64,000 nt of DNA from NCBI GenBank assembly GCA_010279815.1, contig QEOQ01000226.1, positions 3,134,057 to 3,198,056 on the forward strand. Direction: 5' to 3'. Position numbers and translations under genes: made by a program. This document shows positions 1-13,191 of the stretch, in pieces. The stretch is from Brachionus plicatilis (Eukaryota > Rotifera > Eurotatoria > Ploima > Brachionidae). The notes below the pieces were generated by a model that ran no database searches, was not told the origin of the DNA, and was given only the letters and a program-made list of their open reading frames with translations. Positions within the stretch are counted from its first letter, which is position 1; the number at the start of each line of letters is the position of its first letter.

Positions 1-101
1 AGAATCCTTTAAAAAATTTTACCCGAATCATTTTCAAACAAAATTTCGACCAATTTAATATTTACATGAATTGAAAAGGTTAACTTTTAAATTTCAATTA
101 C

Positions 102-3100
102 CTTTAGGTTTCTTGGGTGCTGTTTTATTTCGTGTGAGTGCTTTTTTTTCAAGTCTCGGCGACGTCTTTCACAATAATTTTTATAATTTGTCATTTCCTC
201 GCTCAACTCTTTTTCCATGTACTCTTGTTTCCGCTTTTGCATGATGCCAAGATGGCGCTGCTTGACCAAATAAAACGTGGTCAACTGATTGATCAACAGA
301 CCATGATTTTTGTTCAGACCTTGTTTTTGTTCAGCTATCTCGTGATTGAGCATGTCGAGCTCGCGCTTCTGGCTCATGAGCAAATGCTTTCGCTGAAGGA
401 GACACAAGTCCTCGGTTGAGTTCATGTCCAGTTGTTTCTTTTTTCTGTCCTCCTTGATTTTGGCTTCCGAATGAAGACGCTCTTTGGCGAGCTTGAGTTT
501 TTCGTCGCGTTCCTTCGAAGATAGATGTTTGGATGACAGTTCCTTCTTGGTATCCTCTTTGTTCCGCTTGTACTCGGCTTCCAGTTCATGTATGTAGCGC
601 TTTAGCTCTTTGGCATTTGTCTCCTTGGCATTGCAGATAAACTTTTTCTCTTCGTTGGCTTTGTAGCGTTTTAGCTCGTCCATTTCTTTGGCCTGTCGAC
701 ACCTCAGGCCGTCCAGGTCTTTAGTGAACTGGACCACTTCCTGATTGTATTCTTTTTCGGATTTTACTCGCAGCTCTTCGATCTCGCCTCGAAGTTTTGT
801 CTCGAGTATTTTCAAAAGCTTGGCATGCTGACGTTTCAGATTCTGGAACTCGATCACGTCCTGGCATTCGCGATGAGATTGCTCTTCACTTACAATCGCC
901 TGCGTGGTCTTGATTGTGGCAAAACCAAGCGGATGTGGTGGCTGTTGTGTGTTTTCTCCTGCTGCCATCTTTTCAAAATTAAATTTTTACTTTTTTTTTA
1001 AATATTTTTCAGATTAATTGATTTCAAAATTCATAACATGTCACTAGTTTTTAATTTAATCCAATTTTAATTAAAGTGCTGATACCTTGAATTCACCATA
1101 TTTTTCGTAAATTACCAATAATTATTGTAAAATTCAGTGAAAAAAAAAATTCCAAAATTTCTCGAAAAAAACCGATTTTCATGAAAAAAATTTTTTTTTT
1201 TTGAATTTTTGAAAGGGTCTCCCTTTTTAACACAAAAAAATAACCATTCAACACAATTTCAAAACGCTCAGCACAAAATGATTTCTTCTCAACACAAAAA
1301 TTAAAATTTGGAAAGAATACTTTTAGCCACAAAAATTAAAAATAAAATAAATGCATTCAACACAAAAATGGCTTGTTGGAAAAATTTTTAAAAAATTTAT
1401 TCAAAATCTTATTTATTCAAGGACTGTTATAAAGTTGAGAGTTCTTTTCTTTAAGCTTCGGAATTTACTTTATTTACCTAACTTCCACTTAAAAATATTA
1501 TTAAATAAAATTTAAAATTAAAAAAAAATTTATTTTATTATAAATATTTTTGTGTTGAAAAAAAATTTCCTTTAAGAATTATTTTCAAACACAATTTTTT
1601 TGTGTTAAATGTCTTTGTTTTTTGAATATAATTTTTTGGTGCTGAGAAGAAATCGAATTGTGTTGAATGTTTTTTTCATTTTGCGAATCAGAAATTGATT
1701 GTGCTGAAATAATATTCCCTTTTTGAAAAAGGAAAAAAATTTGATTGAATTTTTTGATAAAAATTGACGTAAATTTCGGTAAAATTTTTGTAAAAAAGGT
1801 AAAAATTCAACAAAAAAAGGAAAAATGGATTTTATGTTATTGTATTCTTTTTTTTTTAAAACAAATTATGAAAATTAATATTTTAATATGGCTCATAAAA
1901 ATTTTTTTAGATTACCATATTATTATTATTATTATAAAAAAGCTACAGCAAGACTAGCTTGCGGAGGCGGCCTACATGAGAGGTCGCCTATGGTAGCTCG
2001 TTGCACATAATGAGAAAAAACACTGATAGAAATATACAATAAAAATTTTAGGGTTAAAAAAGTATATTAATTTTTACAAGAATAAAAAAACTGGAAATAC
2101 ATTCTAATAAGAAAAAGAAAGAATTATATTTAGTATACAATTGATATATAGTGTGAAAAAGTAAATATTTTACGGGAAATATGGTAAAATATCGTGAATT
2201 TACCAAAATTTACGTAAAATATGGAGAATTCAAGGTGTCGTAGAAGCACTGTAATTAATCTTAATTGTTTTTAATTAATTTGATTTAAATTTTTGTGATT
2301 TTTTTTTAAAGAATACATATTTGTATCCTTCAAATTAAAAAAATTATTTTTTTGGCCTAACTTGCTGACAATCTCACCTTTAACTACAGTACAAATTAAA
2401 ACTTACTTGTACGCATTTTGTTCTTCTATTTTCCTCAACTCTTCCTTTCCCCACTGGAAGAGTTGAGGAAAAGAAATGTTCAAGTTAGTTTTAAATTAAA
2501 CTGTATTATGAAATTTTTTTTAACTAAGACAAAAAGTGTTCATCACAAATTCATTAATTTTTAAACCAAAATTTTTTTAATTTAAATTTTGCAACATAAA
2601 AAAATTCAATTTTTCATTTAAAAAAATCAGTGTTGAAAATCGCATATTGTATTGGATTAAGTATTTAAATATTTTATTAAAAATTTAAAAGCATTTGTAA
2701 ATAAAATTAAAGGTTCAAGATAATTGAATTTATATTCGAATAAAAAAATTCCTAATTTTAAATTGAACAAAAAATTATACTGATTTAAAATTCAATTAAA
2801 TAAAATTTAAATGCTTTGATCTAGAATCCTCGAAGGTTGCAAAAAATATATGGATTACTTTTTCCAAAATTTTTAGATTTTGATACTTTGTTTTAATATT
2901 TTGACGATATCAAAAAAGTATAGCCTGCTTCTTTTCTCATTATTTTGTGAGTTAATATCTTGATTGATGATGCAAGATGCAGAAGCGTGAGAGTAGTTAG
3001 GTTCTAGGTGACTTTTTCATTCTATAGAAAATCTTCAATTACTTGCCTATTAGAAATTTTTGTTTAATAATAAAATAACTTTATAATCGCTCTGTAAAAA

Positions 3101-6100
3101 AATGTCTTTTATTGAAGAAATCCCTAATAAAACCAACTGCAACTCAAGCAATCATGGAAATAGGCATAATTAGTTGTGGAGAGTCTGAAACAGATTAGAT
3201 AGCCGAGCAGCCATATACAAAAAAGAATAGATTGGAAAACGATGTAATAAAGAATAAACGCAGAAGACCAGTCTGATCGAAAAACACAAAAAAGTAAATT
3301 TAGTATTTTTTTTATCCTTTAAAAAATATATTTTGTTTTTATTTTTTTGTTCTACTTAGATTATTATTGTTATATTTTTATAAAAAAAAGAATAAATAAA
3401 ATTCTAAAATCCGTATTTTAGTTTTTTTCTTGCAAAACATAAAAACAGGGAATAAAACAACACATAATTTGCTAAAAAGTCAAATTATTGTTTTGGCACA
3501 AAATTTTGGTGTTAAATTCATAAAATGTTAAAATTGAAAAATTTTGCTTCAAATTTTAAAGGTGAAAGAAAGTTAAAAAAAACAATAAATTTTTACCAAC
3601 ATGAAAAAATTGAAACTGTCACCTTTCTCTAAAATTAAAATTTTTTTTTAATTTAAAAAAAAATCATTGAAATTTAGCCTTAGCCAATAATTCGTGCAAT
3701 AAGCGTTGGTAACAAAATGGCAAAAATTCTAATTATTTAATAGTTTTTAAAAAACTCAAAAATTTCTGCATCCCAAAAGAATATATTGAGCAGCATTGAT
3801 GCTCTGAAAAATTAATTTAAATTAAAAAAATTTTAAATTGAATACAATACAAGATTTTTCAGTTTTACCATTTTTTGGCTGAAGCGGGTCTGGTCAAAAG
3901 TTTGAACACCTGATAACAAAATTTACTTCAAAAAAATCTACAGTAAAAAATATGGACACATGATCTTGAAATTGACTTTTAAAATTTTCATAGTCATTTT
4001 TTTGAACAAAAAAATATTTATTTTTTTTCTAAAAATTTCGAGTCAATTTTAAGACCACTTTTTTTATATATTTCATTTGATACAAATTTTTTTTATGATA
4101 TTTTTTTTCAATTAAAAAAAAAATGGATTTAGATAAACTCCTCCAGATCGACCCTTTAAATCAGCTAAAAATGTTGATGAACATTGGAGTTTTGTACCCA
4201 GAAAGTCCATTTATTTTTGAATTGAAAAAAATTTTATAAAAAAAATTTGTACCAAATGAAATATGTAATAAAAGTGGTCTCAAAATATACTCAAAAATTA
4301 AAAAAAATAAAAATTTTTTTTTTGTTCATAAAATTGTATACGTAAACTTTAATAGTCAATTTCAAGATCATGTGTCCATATTTTTTACTGAAAATTTTTT
4401 TAAAGTAATTTTTTTGATCTGATGGTCAAACTTTTGACCAGAGTCAATTTTTTTTGGTTAATGTGGATCAAATTTAAAATTTATTGGGAGAAGATGGACA
4501 TCTTTATTAATTTTTAAGAGGAAAAAAAAAATTAACCAGACACTTACTCTTCGTTTGAGTGAATCACCGAAATTTAAAAACTCTTGATTAGTTGATATAT
4601 AGGAAATACGCCTCGAGTTGTTTAATAGACTTTGAGTTGATTTTTGATTTGAATTTTGTGACCCTATTCTAGATGAAAAAGAATTGTTTTCGATTTGATC
4701 TGAGTGAATGGAGGTATTGTGATTAATGGAACTGTTGGAAAGAAATTTGGAAGCTGAACTATTCGATTTGTTCGAATTAACAGTCGCGGTCCTCTGTCGA
4801 GAATAATTATTCAATGAATTTTTTGACGCGCTACCATTCTGATCCAAACTCATTTCCTGTGTACTTTGAACCAATTTTTTCACATCATTTGTCTGACTTG
4901 TCTGGTCCTCCATTAGAGAAGACTCATTTTCCTCGGTATCTATTTCGAAATTTTCGTAATCGTCCATGTGAGAACTAGTGTCGCCAATGTGGGAATTGTG
5001 CGAAGTCTCCGAACCATCATTTTTCAAGTTAAGCATACTACTGGCTCCGCTTTCGCTTCCCATTCTGTCAGTCGAGTTCAGCAAACTGCTGTCTCCACTA
5101 GCACCAGCCACACTGCTATTCGAACTTTCAGTCATGATGATTTTTTTCATTTTTCTATACTGTAAATTGTCCAGATCTCGGACTATGTCTTTGGTTTTTT
5201 TGATCAATTCAATCAATGCATCCCTATTGCTAAACTTGACTATAAATTCATTGTTGAGCAATTCGTTGGCCGCTGGACGATTTTGTGGACTCTTTTTCAG
5301 GCATAAATCTATGAATTTTTTGAATTCCGGACTCCATTGATTTGCTGGCTTTCCATCTGAGCCTGTCTGGGTCGAGAGACTTGGCGAGTCATTTTGGGCA
5401 ATATGATACAATGCACTCATCGCGTTCATATTGTATAGCGGTGGTTTGCGTTCAGCTAATTCTATGCATGTGATTCCCAATGACCAAATGTCCACTTTGG
5501 TATCATACTGGCCTTCGTCCATTGCCAATATTACTTCAGGGGACATCCAATATGGTGTCTAGATAGATTAAATAATATAATTTTAAACTTTTAAAGACTG
5601 ATAAATTTTAAGTATAGGGTCGAGTGGGCTCATTAAAAATTAAACAATAAAATGTTATGTTTTAAATACCGTAAACTCGTGACCATTACTCTTGGAACAA
5701 TGTCAAAATTTGGGTTTATTCCATACAGAACTAATACCATCGAAACCATGTTATTAAATTTTTTTATTTTTTTTTAGAATAAACCTTGACGTCTGTCTTT
5801 AAACTAAGAGTAAGCGCAAAACTTTGATTTTATTCTTAGAATAATTTCGAATTTATTTTGCAATAAACTTAAAAAATTGTAGAGTTAAATTCGAAATTAA
5901 AAAAAATAAAAATTAAACTTTATTCTAATTTTTGTATTTATTCTAAGAGTAAAAATTAAAATTAAATTTAAAATTAAAAAATTCGATTTAATAGCCAAAA
6001 AAAACTGTATAATAACATTTATTTTTTATTTTGCCTTATAATTTTATCATTTTCGTCACGGGGTAAAACCAACCAAACCAAATCCCAAATTTCAATAGCT

Positions 6101-9100
6101 TCCAATATCGAAACTTGTTCAAATCAATTATCACCAAAGAAACGTGGTAGAAAAAGGCTACCTCGTGACGAAAATGATAGAATTATAAGGCAAAATAAAA
6201 AATAAATGTTATTATACAGTTTTTTTTGGCTATTAAATCGAATTTTTTAATTTTAAATTTAATTTTAATTTTTACTCTTAGAATAAATACAAAAATTAGA
6301 ATAAAGTTTAATTTTTATTTTTTTTAATTTCGAATTTAACTCTACAATTTTTTAAGTTTATTGCAAAATAAATTCGAAATTATTCTAAGAATAAAATCAA
6401 AGTTTTGCGCTTACTCTTAGTTTAAAGTCAGACGTCAAGGCTTATTCTAAAAAAAAATAAAAAAATTTAATAACATGGTTTCGATGGTATTAATTCCGTA
6501 TGGAATAAACCCAAATTTTGACATTGTTCCAAGAGTAATGGTCACGAGTTTACGGTAATTATCAAATAATTAATTTTTCTAAAAAAATTTTTTTTATTTC
6601 CAATTTATATTTTATTTAGTTTAAACGTTTTCAAATACCATATCAAAAAAATTTTTTATTGGTAAATCTTTAGAAAATATTTTTTAAAAGCATCAACTCT
6701 TTTAAATAAAATTTTTATATTTTTTTCAATTTTTTATCTTTTAAGCTAAATTTTTTTATTAATTAATAAAAAATATATAAAATTTGCAAAATGTTTCCCA
6801 AAATAACGCATTGAAAACAGAAATAACCGAGACAAATTACGCTTTATAGAATATGAATTTTTTTTAGTTATTTAGAAAATTTAAACTTTTAACATAAAAA
6901 TAAAAAAATCATCATCATCTTTAAATCTTATATCAAACTACTTTACTGACAGAAATCAAGTTGTTAGAATGAAAGAAGTAAACCGTCTTTAATTGGCCTT
7001 GTCGTCCCTCAAGAATCTGTTTTGGGTCCCTTAATTTAATTTTTATAAATGATCTACCCATAAATTTAAAATTAAAATGCAAGTTGTTTTCTGATCATAC
7101 AACCCTCTATTTTAGTTATTCAAATTTGGACAAACTTTTGTCAAAATTTTCAGAAGAATTAAAGGTTTTATCAATTTAGATAAAAAAATTTTTATGTTTG
7201 TGACGAACATATATTATAGAAGTTATATTACCGAAAAGCATCGTTGTTTTAAATCAAATAGTCAAAGTTGTTGACGAGTCTAAGATAGTGGTATAAATTT
7301 TGCCAAGCATATATCAACAGTTTGCACCCAAATAAATAGAAAAATTTTTTCAATTAAAAATCTTTTATGTAAAAACACAATTTTTTAAAACATTTATTCT
7401 TCCATACTGTGACTATGCGCTCACGCTCGAAATATATTTTCCAAAATCTCAGAACCTCTTTAATTTCTTTTATTCTGTCTTGTTTAAACTGTTTGAATTT
7501 GACTTTTCAAATTTTGAACATAACGATATAAATAACTTTCTTGAAAAATATGGATTAGTTGGGTTCCAACACAGATTTTTATCTAGACTCCTAACCTTTG
7601 GTTTTAAAATATTTAAACTGGACAATGGTCCTAGTTTATCAAAAGAAAGCTTAAATAAAATAAAATAAGAAACCTTAAATGCAATTTAAGAAATAAAAAT
7701 AATTTAATTGTACCAAAAACAAAAAAAACAAATGAATTAATTTTTTATATAAAATATTTTGTTATTTTGTATTTTAATTATTCGTCTATTTTAACGAAAC
7801 GTTGATCAGTCTATTCAATAGATAAGTGATTTGACGTTTGTGTTTTTACGTAAATTTACTTAGGTAAAATTTGGTAAAATTACTAAAATTTACGTAAAAA
7901 AGAGTAAAATTTGGTAAATTTTTTTTTATTAATTTAGAAGTTAATAAAAAAATTTTATTAGAAATTTTTCAAATATTTAAAAAAATTATGAAAAATTAGT
8001 CAATTTTTTTACGTAATTTTACGTAAAAACATAAATGTCAAAACACAACTGTAAAAATTCAACAAAATTTTCAAAACATATTGATATAATTTCAATCAAA
8101 CATGAATATCAAAATTAAATCAAAATTAATTTTTTTTAAATGTTCAAATATATGTTTATTTGAATTCTGGTTAAATATTTGATTTCAACACCAGTTAGAA
8201 CTAGATGCTAAAAACTATCAAAAAGTGGAATATTTTAGTCTAATTTACATTTAAAAATAGAAAAAAAAATAGAAAAACAAAAACTCACTTTCAATCGGAG
8301 AACAAGCTTAAATAAATGAATTTTTAGAAATATGGATGAAAAAAGTGGAAAATTTTTTATTCCTACTTTAAAAAAGCATACTCTAAGTCAATCTTTAAAA
8401 AGATAAAATAGACAATAATTATAATTAAGGTTTTATGAAGTTCAGTACAAAAGAACAGAACAAAGTGTAAAAAAAATAAATAACTTTTTTTCTAAAAGTT
8501 TAAAATTAATTCTGTAACTGTAAAAGTCTGTTAATGATGTGCAAAATCTCTGCAAAATGCACCACGCTCGATTTTATTGAAATTTAATTTCTGCTAAACT
8601 CTGCAAATTTAGCAGATATTGATATTTGATGCAACTCTGAATGTTGCACTAAGTTGCATTTACAGAATTAAGTTTAAACATTTAGAAAAAAAGTTATTCA
8701 ATTTTTTTGCATTATTTTCTGTTCTTTTTATTTTTTTGTACTGAATTTCACAAAGCCTATAATTATAACATAATAACTGATTTTTGTTAATAAATAATTT
8801 AAAAAAAAAATAGGTAATAATTCTTATCAGTTATTTTATTAATTATAAAATTTTATGTATGAAGATATTTTCATAGAAAATAATCAGTTTTTAACCTAAA
8901 AAACTAAGAAAGTATCTAATATCTTCTGTTCAAAATTTGCCAGTTTTTTAAAAGAATATCATTTTGATTGTCAATATCTTAAAATAATTGATCAAAATTT
9001 TTTTTAATAAACCTTAGAATAGGAAATAATCAGGACCATTTTTATCTTTAACAAAATGTTAAACGATTTTTATAAAATTGAATACAATATAAAATGAATA

Positions 9101-10783
9101 TTTTCTAAACTAGATTAATATTTTTAGCTAATTAAAATTCTATTCTATGGAACCCTTTTTTTCCTTTAAAATACACATATAAATTTAATGATGCTAATTT
9201 TTTTTTTAAATTAGCGAGGACTTGATAAAATTTAAACACAATTGATTTTTTTCCGTAAATTTTTCAATTTAAAAAAATAATTTTTATTTGTGTATCGAAG
9301 AAAAAAGTTTTTGCTTTCTTTTTTTTTGATATTTTAAAAATATGTACTAAATAATTTTGGTTGTGAAAAATTTGGCACAAAAAAACAGCTAAAATTAAAA
9401 ATCCTGCAAGTGCAACATTTCTCAGCAAATGAAGGACTATCAGCCTTTTAACTTAGTGATTTTGGCACATTAGGGCGAATTTTAGTTTAAAAAACCATAA
9501 AATTTTCTAAATAAATTTACAAAAGAGCCTTAAATTATTTGCAGAGAATTTTTCTTTTAATTTTATAATAAAATATGGCCAAGGAAATAAGCTTGGTCTA
9601 GTGAGACAGATTTTTATGTTGATTTTTTGAATGGAAAAATATTAATTTGCTTAAGTGCCATATATATTAGGCATAATAATAATATTTTTTAGTATAGATT
9701 TATAATTAAAATTTTGTGCCAAGAAGAAATTTATCGGATTCAATTTAAAACAAAAATTAATTAATATTAATAGAGTCTGATGGAAACTATTGGACTCAAA
9801 TTTAAATTAATACATCTGACTACAATTTATGATCTGGGGCTCTATAAAACTTGTTTAAATAAGTCCAAAATTAATTATTCATTTTTTAATATTTTTTTTC
9901 ATAATTGTTAATAACTTATTTTCGATTTAACTATCAAGTTTTTATTGAAGCTGATCAGTCTCTAAAAATTTCGAAGCCAAAGACACTTAATTAATGTAGT
10001 TTAATTTTAAAAAATTAAGTTTAAAAAATTCAATTATTAGAAATTATTTTGTTGATATTTTTGTTAAGTTGGATAAAAGAAATGGAACAAAATTTACTTA
10101 CACCAACAAAAGAGTTTGCGGGACTGACGAACGAAGCCGAGCCGAAATCGGCCAATTTGACAGTTCCATCGTCAGTTAAAAGAATGTTTCCGGCTTTAAT
10201 GTCTCGATGAATGTAAGCTTTTGAGTGCAGGTAGTTCAATCCATCCAGACTGTCTCTCATAATGGTGGCAATTTCTCTTTCGGCAAGAGGCTTTTTGTGA
10301 ACTTCGAGCAAGTCTGATGTAGAGCCGAGACAATACTCCATGACAAGCCATGCGTAATGATCCTTAACATAGCATCCCTTGTACGATACACAATGCGGAT
10401 GCCTCAGTTCTTTGATAAACTTGAGCTCTTTCTGAATCTCAAGCCATTTCTTGAAATAAAATTAAAAATTTTTATTTAATTTTTTGAATAAAAAAAAAAA
10501 AAAATTTTATTAAATTAAAAAAAAAAAAATTAAATTTTTATTTTAAAAATTTTACTTCAGAAGACTGTTTGCCGCCGTAGTTCATCATTTTAATGGCGAC
10601 CACTTCGTTTGTTTTTACATTTTTGGCATAGTAGACAGCGCCAAAGTTTCCATGGCCAATTTCAGTCAGCTCGATGAACAGCTTGGACGGATCATCGCGC
10701 TCAATTTGAACCACTATGTTCGGAGAGTTGGGTTGATTTTCCGCATTGCCAAGACCACCGCTTATGTGAAACGGCGTAGGCAT
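102..10783 (-). CDS. TAOK: TAO-family Ser/Thr protein kinase (3' end beyond window)
   Basis: Cytoplasmic STE20-type MAP3K of the TAO family, which acts upstream of p38/JNK and Hippo signalling. Exons, read by splice sites: 10783-10556, 10449-10102, 5558-4548, 968-102. All join in frame (76+116+337+289 codons, 818 residues here). Introns are 106, 4543 and 3579 bp. Visible motifs: glycine loop [12 protein letters not shown], lysine in VVAIKMM, catalytic loop [20 protein letters not shown], and [13 protein letters not shown] spanning the exon 2/3 junction. After the kinase domain come NLQYRKMKK, typical of TAO kinases, a Ser/Asn-rich linker, and a long coiled coil ending [17 protein letters not shown]. 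Vertebrate TAO kinases have about 1000 residues, so roughly the last 200 lie off the left edge. The start is taken at MPTPFH (10783), not the in-frame ATG at 10807, because an acceptor-like AG lies between them at 10795-10796. Oddity: the usual APE motif reads SPE. Confidence 0.93.
1075..2251. mobile_element. Foldback element in TAOK intron 3
   Basis: The ends are inverted copies built on AGTGCT...CCTTGAATTC(A/T)CCATATTTT followed by cgtaaatt-type repeats (1075-1125 against 2200-2250). A second inverted repeat lies inside it: TCAACACAATTTCAAAACGC-like sequence near 1240-1290 mirrors 1620-1675, both with CAGCAC/GTGCTG cores. No transposase was recognised. The CAGTGCT end and TA flank on the right side resemble Tc1-type termini. 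Boundaries are approximate. Confidence 0.6.
2387..2503. mobile_element. Small hairpin MITE, TA-flanked (family 1, copy 1)
   Basis: Terminal inverted repeats begin CAGTACAAATTAAAACTTAC and end in the complement, with TA on both sides. The centre is a second perfect hairpin (CCTCAACTCTTCC / GGAAGAGTTGAGG). The same family recurs at 31699-31843. Confidence 0.65.
3889..4442. mobile_element. Palindromic Tc1-like MITE in TAOK intron 3
   Basis: Arms begin TCTGGTCAAAAGTTTGA and stay complementary for about 250 bp each (for example ATGGACACATGATCTTGAAA at 3951-3970 mirrored near 4357-4376). CTGGTCAAAAGTTT-type ends are usual for Tc1-like elements. No coding region was seen. It ends about 100 bp from TAOK exon 3. 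Confidence 0.65.
5669..6555. mobile_element. Near-perfect foldback element, CCGTAAAC ends, TA duplication
   Basis: The element starts CCGTAAACTCGTGACCATTA and ends with its reverse complement, with TA on both sides. The arms (about 390 bp) are almost identical, which implies recent origin or gene conversion. The apex (about 6062-6165) is not palindromic. On the plus strand it reads as the tail of a protein: SIETC-type linker, then [18 protein letters not shown] and a stop at about 6203, an AT-hook-like basic tail. A shorter relative with the same ends and TA flank is at 17362-17832, and a decayed half copy lies near 58750-58880. It sits in TAOK intron 2. Confidence 0.8.
6951..7680 (+). pseudogene. 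Decayed non-LTR retrotransposon reverse transcriptase fragment
   Basis: Broken frames show successive RT landmarks: [18 protein letters not shown], then [11 protein letters not shown] in the place of the FADD catalytic motif. A later frame (7480-7668) contains [19 protein letters not shown], matching the C-terminal region of the LINE at 54.6-55.3 kb (LLEKYGLANFRQRVLGR). The catalytic Asp pair is damaged and the frame shifts several times, so this is a fossil. It lies in TAOK intron 2, antisense to the gene. Confidence 0.7.
7840..8035. repeat. TTTACGTAAA-type repeat cluster
   Basis: Several degenerate copies of the self-complementary unit (ACGTAAATTTACT, AATTTACGTAAAAA, TTTTACGTAAT) lie close together. 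The same unit forms the arms of the foldbacks near 35-41 kb. No complete element boundary was found here. Confidence 0.45.
8424..8766. mobile_element. MITE-like inverted repeat element
   Basis: Left end ATAATTAAGGTTTTATGAAG then TTCAGTACAAAAGAACAGAA; the right end near 8710-8766 is the imperfect complement (TTTTTTGTACTGAATTTCAC, AAGCCTATAATTAT). The middle has TCTGCAAA-type words, weakly like the MITE at 36434-36784. Non-coding. Confidence 0.5.
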
Positions 10784-13191
10784 ATTTATTCGCTCTATTA
10801 AAAACAATCAAAAACAAATTTTGTATTTTTGTGCAACTAACGAGTAACAATTATAAATTGGCAATCAAAAACAAGGATTTCGTGGATTTTGTGGTCCAAA
10901 AGTATTTGTTGTTTAAATTGTTTAGTTCAACTTCTAGCTTTAATTCAATTTAATCTTTTTAAACATAGCTTTTTATTTACATTTTTTCATGGCTTTATTC
11001 TGTCAAATAAAAAAAAAAAGATGAATTTGGCTTTTTAGTTGCGGCATAGGCGCCCCAAAAGCTCTAGTCAAAAAGGTGAGCAAAACTTGGAAAGTAGACG
11101 ATGACTAAATTTTTGGAAAATTTCTACATCGCTATTATGTTTTCAAATAGCTATAGAAAACTAAAAAATAAAAACGAATGCAAAATAAATTATTATAATA
11201 AAATAAATTTAAAAATTAATAATTTGAAATTTTAAAATACCGCTTTGGATAGATTTACAAGTATATTCATTAAAGAAATTGATGACTGCAAGTGCAATTT
11301 TGTACTTTTTTTTTTTTAATTTTTATTTTAAAAATTTTTTTTTTAATTAAACAAACCTCCCTCCCCCCCATTTACACTTTTTATCTTTTCTAAAATAATA
11401 ATAAAAAATACAAAAAAAATGATAATTTTTTTTGCTTCAAGAGATATTATATAAATTTTTTGTTGTTGCCTGTAGACCAAGTTTTGGGATGCGCTCTAGA
11501 CGCTAGTTGATAAATAAGTCTACTTAAGGCTACATTTTATGCATATCTTTTATATTTATCTACTCGAGTGGCCCAGTCTAAATAAACCCTAATAATACCT
11601 CATTAGCTCAATGCTGAACCTTTCTAGAATAAATACTTAACTTTTCTCTTAATAAAACATAGTTTATATATTTTACCTGTTTAATGGCTTAATAGAAAAC
11701 AATATGGCACACAGAGATACTTTTAACTAACTCGTAAAAAATGACAAATGATCAACAAAATTTGTTTTCGTCTATTTTCAGACGATTAGTATTTTGAAAA
11801 TTAGAAAAAAGGCCTATCAATTAATGAGAATAATTCAAATAAATTTATTTATTTATTTTTATATTTTAAAGCTAAGTTTACCTCTAGAAATAGAAGTTTT
11901 TGAATAGTTTTAATTATCGTTTGAAAAAAATTCAAAAATTTGACAAAAATTTTCTCACAAAATCACTTAGGTATTTTGAGACTTTTGCGCGAGCAGATTT
12001 TTCCGAATTTTTAATTTATGTGACAAAAATTGTTTTATTTTTGCCTTCTTTTTAAATAAAAAATTCTCTATTTTTTTGCAACAACAATTCGTGAAAAAAA
12101 AATAGAAACTTTATTTAGAAAAGCCATTAATGAAATAGGGTCTAATCTTCTTTTTTTGTTAAAAAAATAATATTTTATAATGAGTTCGAAAATCTCTCTT
12201 TCTCATTTGCACAAATTTCTTAAATAATCTTTTTTATCGTTCTTGTAAATGACTTACGATTTAAAAAAGATTTAAAAGAATTAAAAAAATTCAAACTCTT
12301 ACTTTTTGAATGATATTTAAATAAAAATTCTTTTTTTCTTATGAAAATAAAATGTATGATTAAACAAAATTTATTATTTATTTGATTTATAAACTTCTCG
12401 AACTTGAAAATAGATATTAAAATTACTTAAGACAAATATTTTCATTTTGGTATAAAACTTTAAATAAAATCAAGGCATTTTCCTTTAAAATAATTTACTT
12501 TCTCTGCATTTTTTTTTTAAAACAAATCTTCGAGAAATTTAAAAATCTTTTTATAAATAAAGTTGAAACGCTTGCAAAAACAAAAAATTAAAAAAAAAAA
12601 CAAATCTTTTTTATATCTAAAAAGCTAAATTTTGAGAGTCCAACCTATGGTTATTAAAATTTTTAAATAAACATTATCAACATTTAAGCGTGGAGTATTG
12701 ATATGTTAAAAGATTAGTTTAAGACTCAAAGCTTTATAAAATAAAAACAAAAAATGAAATTAATGAAAATACAATACAAGTTAGATTGTTAAATAGTTTT
12801 GAAATCTTTTCTCCTCCCTCCCCTTAAAGGAAATAATATTTTTTTATATGATAATATGCCCAAAATTAAAAAAAAAAAGACAAAATAATTAAATCACAAT
12901 CTCTACTCAATTTTATTTTAAAAAATATTTAAATTTTTAAAACTTTTTAAATTAAATGAACTGCTATTTAATCTTAAATATATTTGATTAATCTTTAAGC
13001 TTTAATTTTTTTGACAATGCTAAAATTATTAAAAATTAAAATTAAATTTAAATATTTAAAAATTTTAATTAATCACTAATTTTTTGTCAGTCTTATTCTG
13101 ATTAATAAAAAAATAAAATCATGTGACAAGATGACTTGTTCAAAAAGTTAAACAAAATTATTTATGATCAGTTGTTAATATTAGCTAAAGA
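10784..13191. other. Intergenic spacer between divergent TAOK and COMMD3
   Basis: The two genes point away from each other, so their promoters should lie in this 2.4-kb spacer. An acceptor-like TTTTTAATAG just upstream of the TAOK start suggests an untranslated TAOK exon, perhaps in the less AT-biased patches near 11040-11110 or 11470-11600, but I could not define it. A decayed LINE-like reading may lie near 12640-12720. Otherwise only AT-rich low-complexity sequence was seen. Confidence 0.4.

Noticed and set aside
138..419. Open frame opposite the TAOK coiled-coil exon
   Set aside because: Lies antisense inside a well-supported exon and has no family match.
1945..2010. GC-rich patch considered as a tRNA
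   Set aside because: No cloverleaf, no T-loop GTTCRA and no consistent acceptor stem; it lies inside a foldback.
4968..5340. Two plus-strand frames opposite TAOK exon 3
   Set aside because: Antisense shadows of the Ser-rich linker and kinase region.
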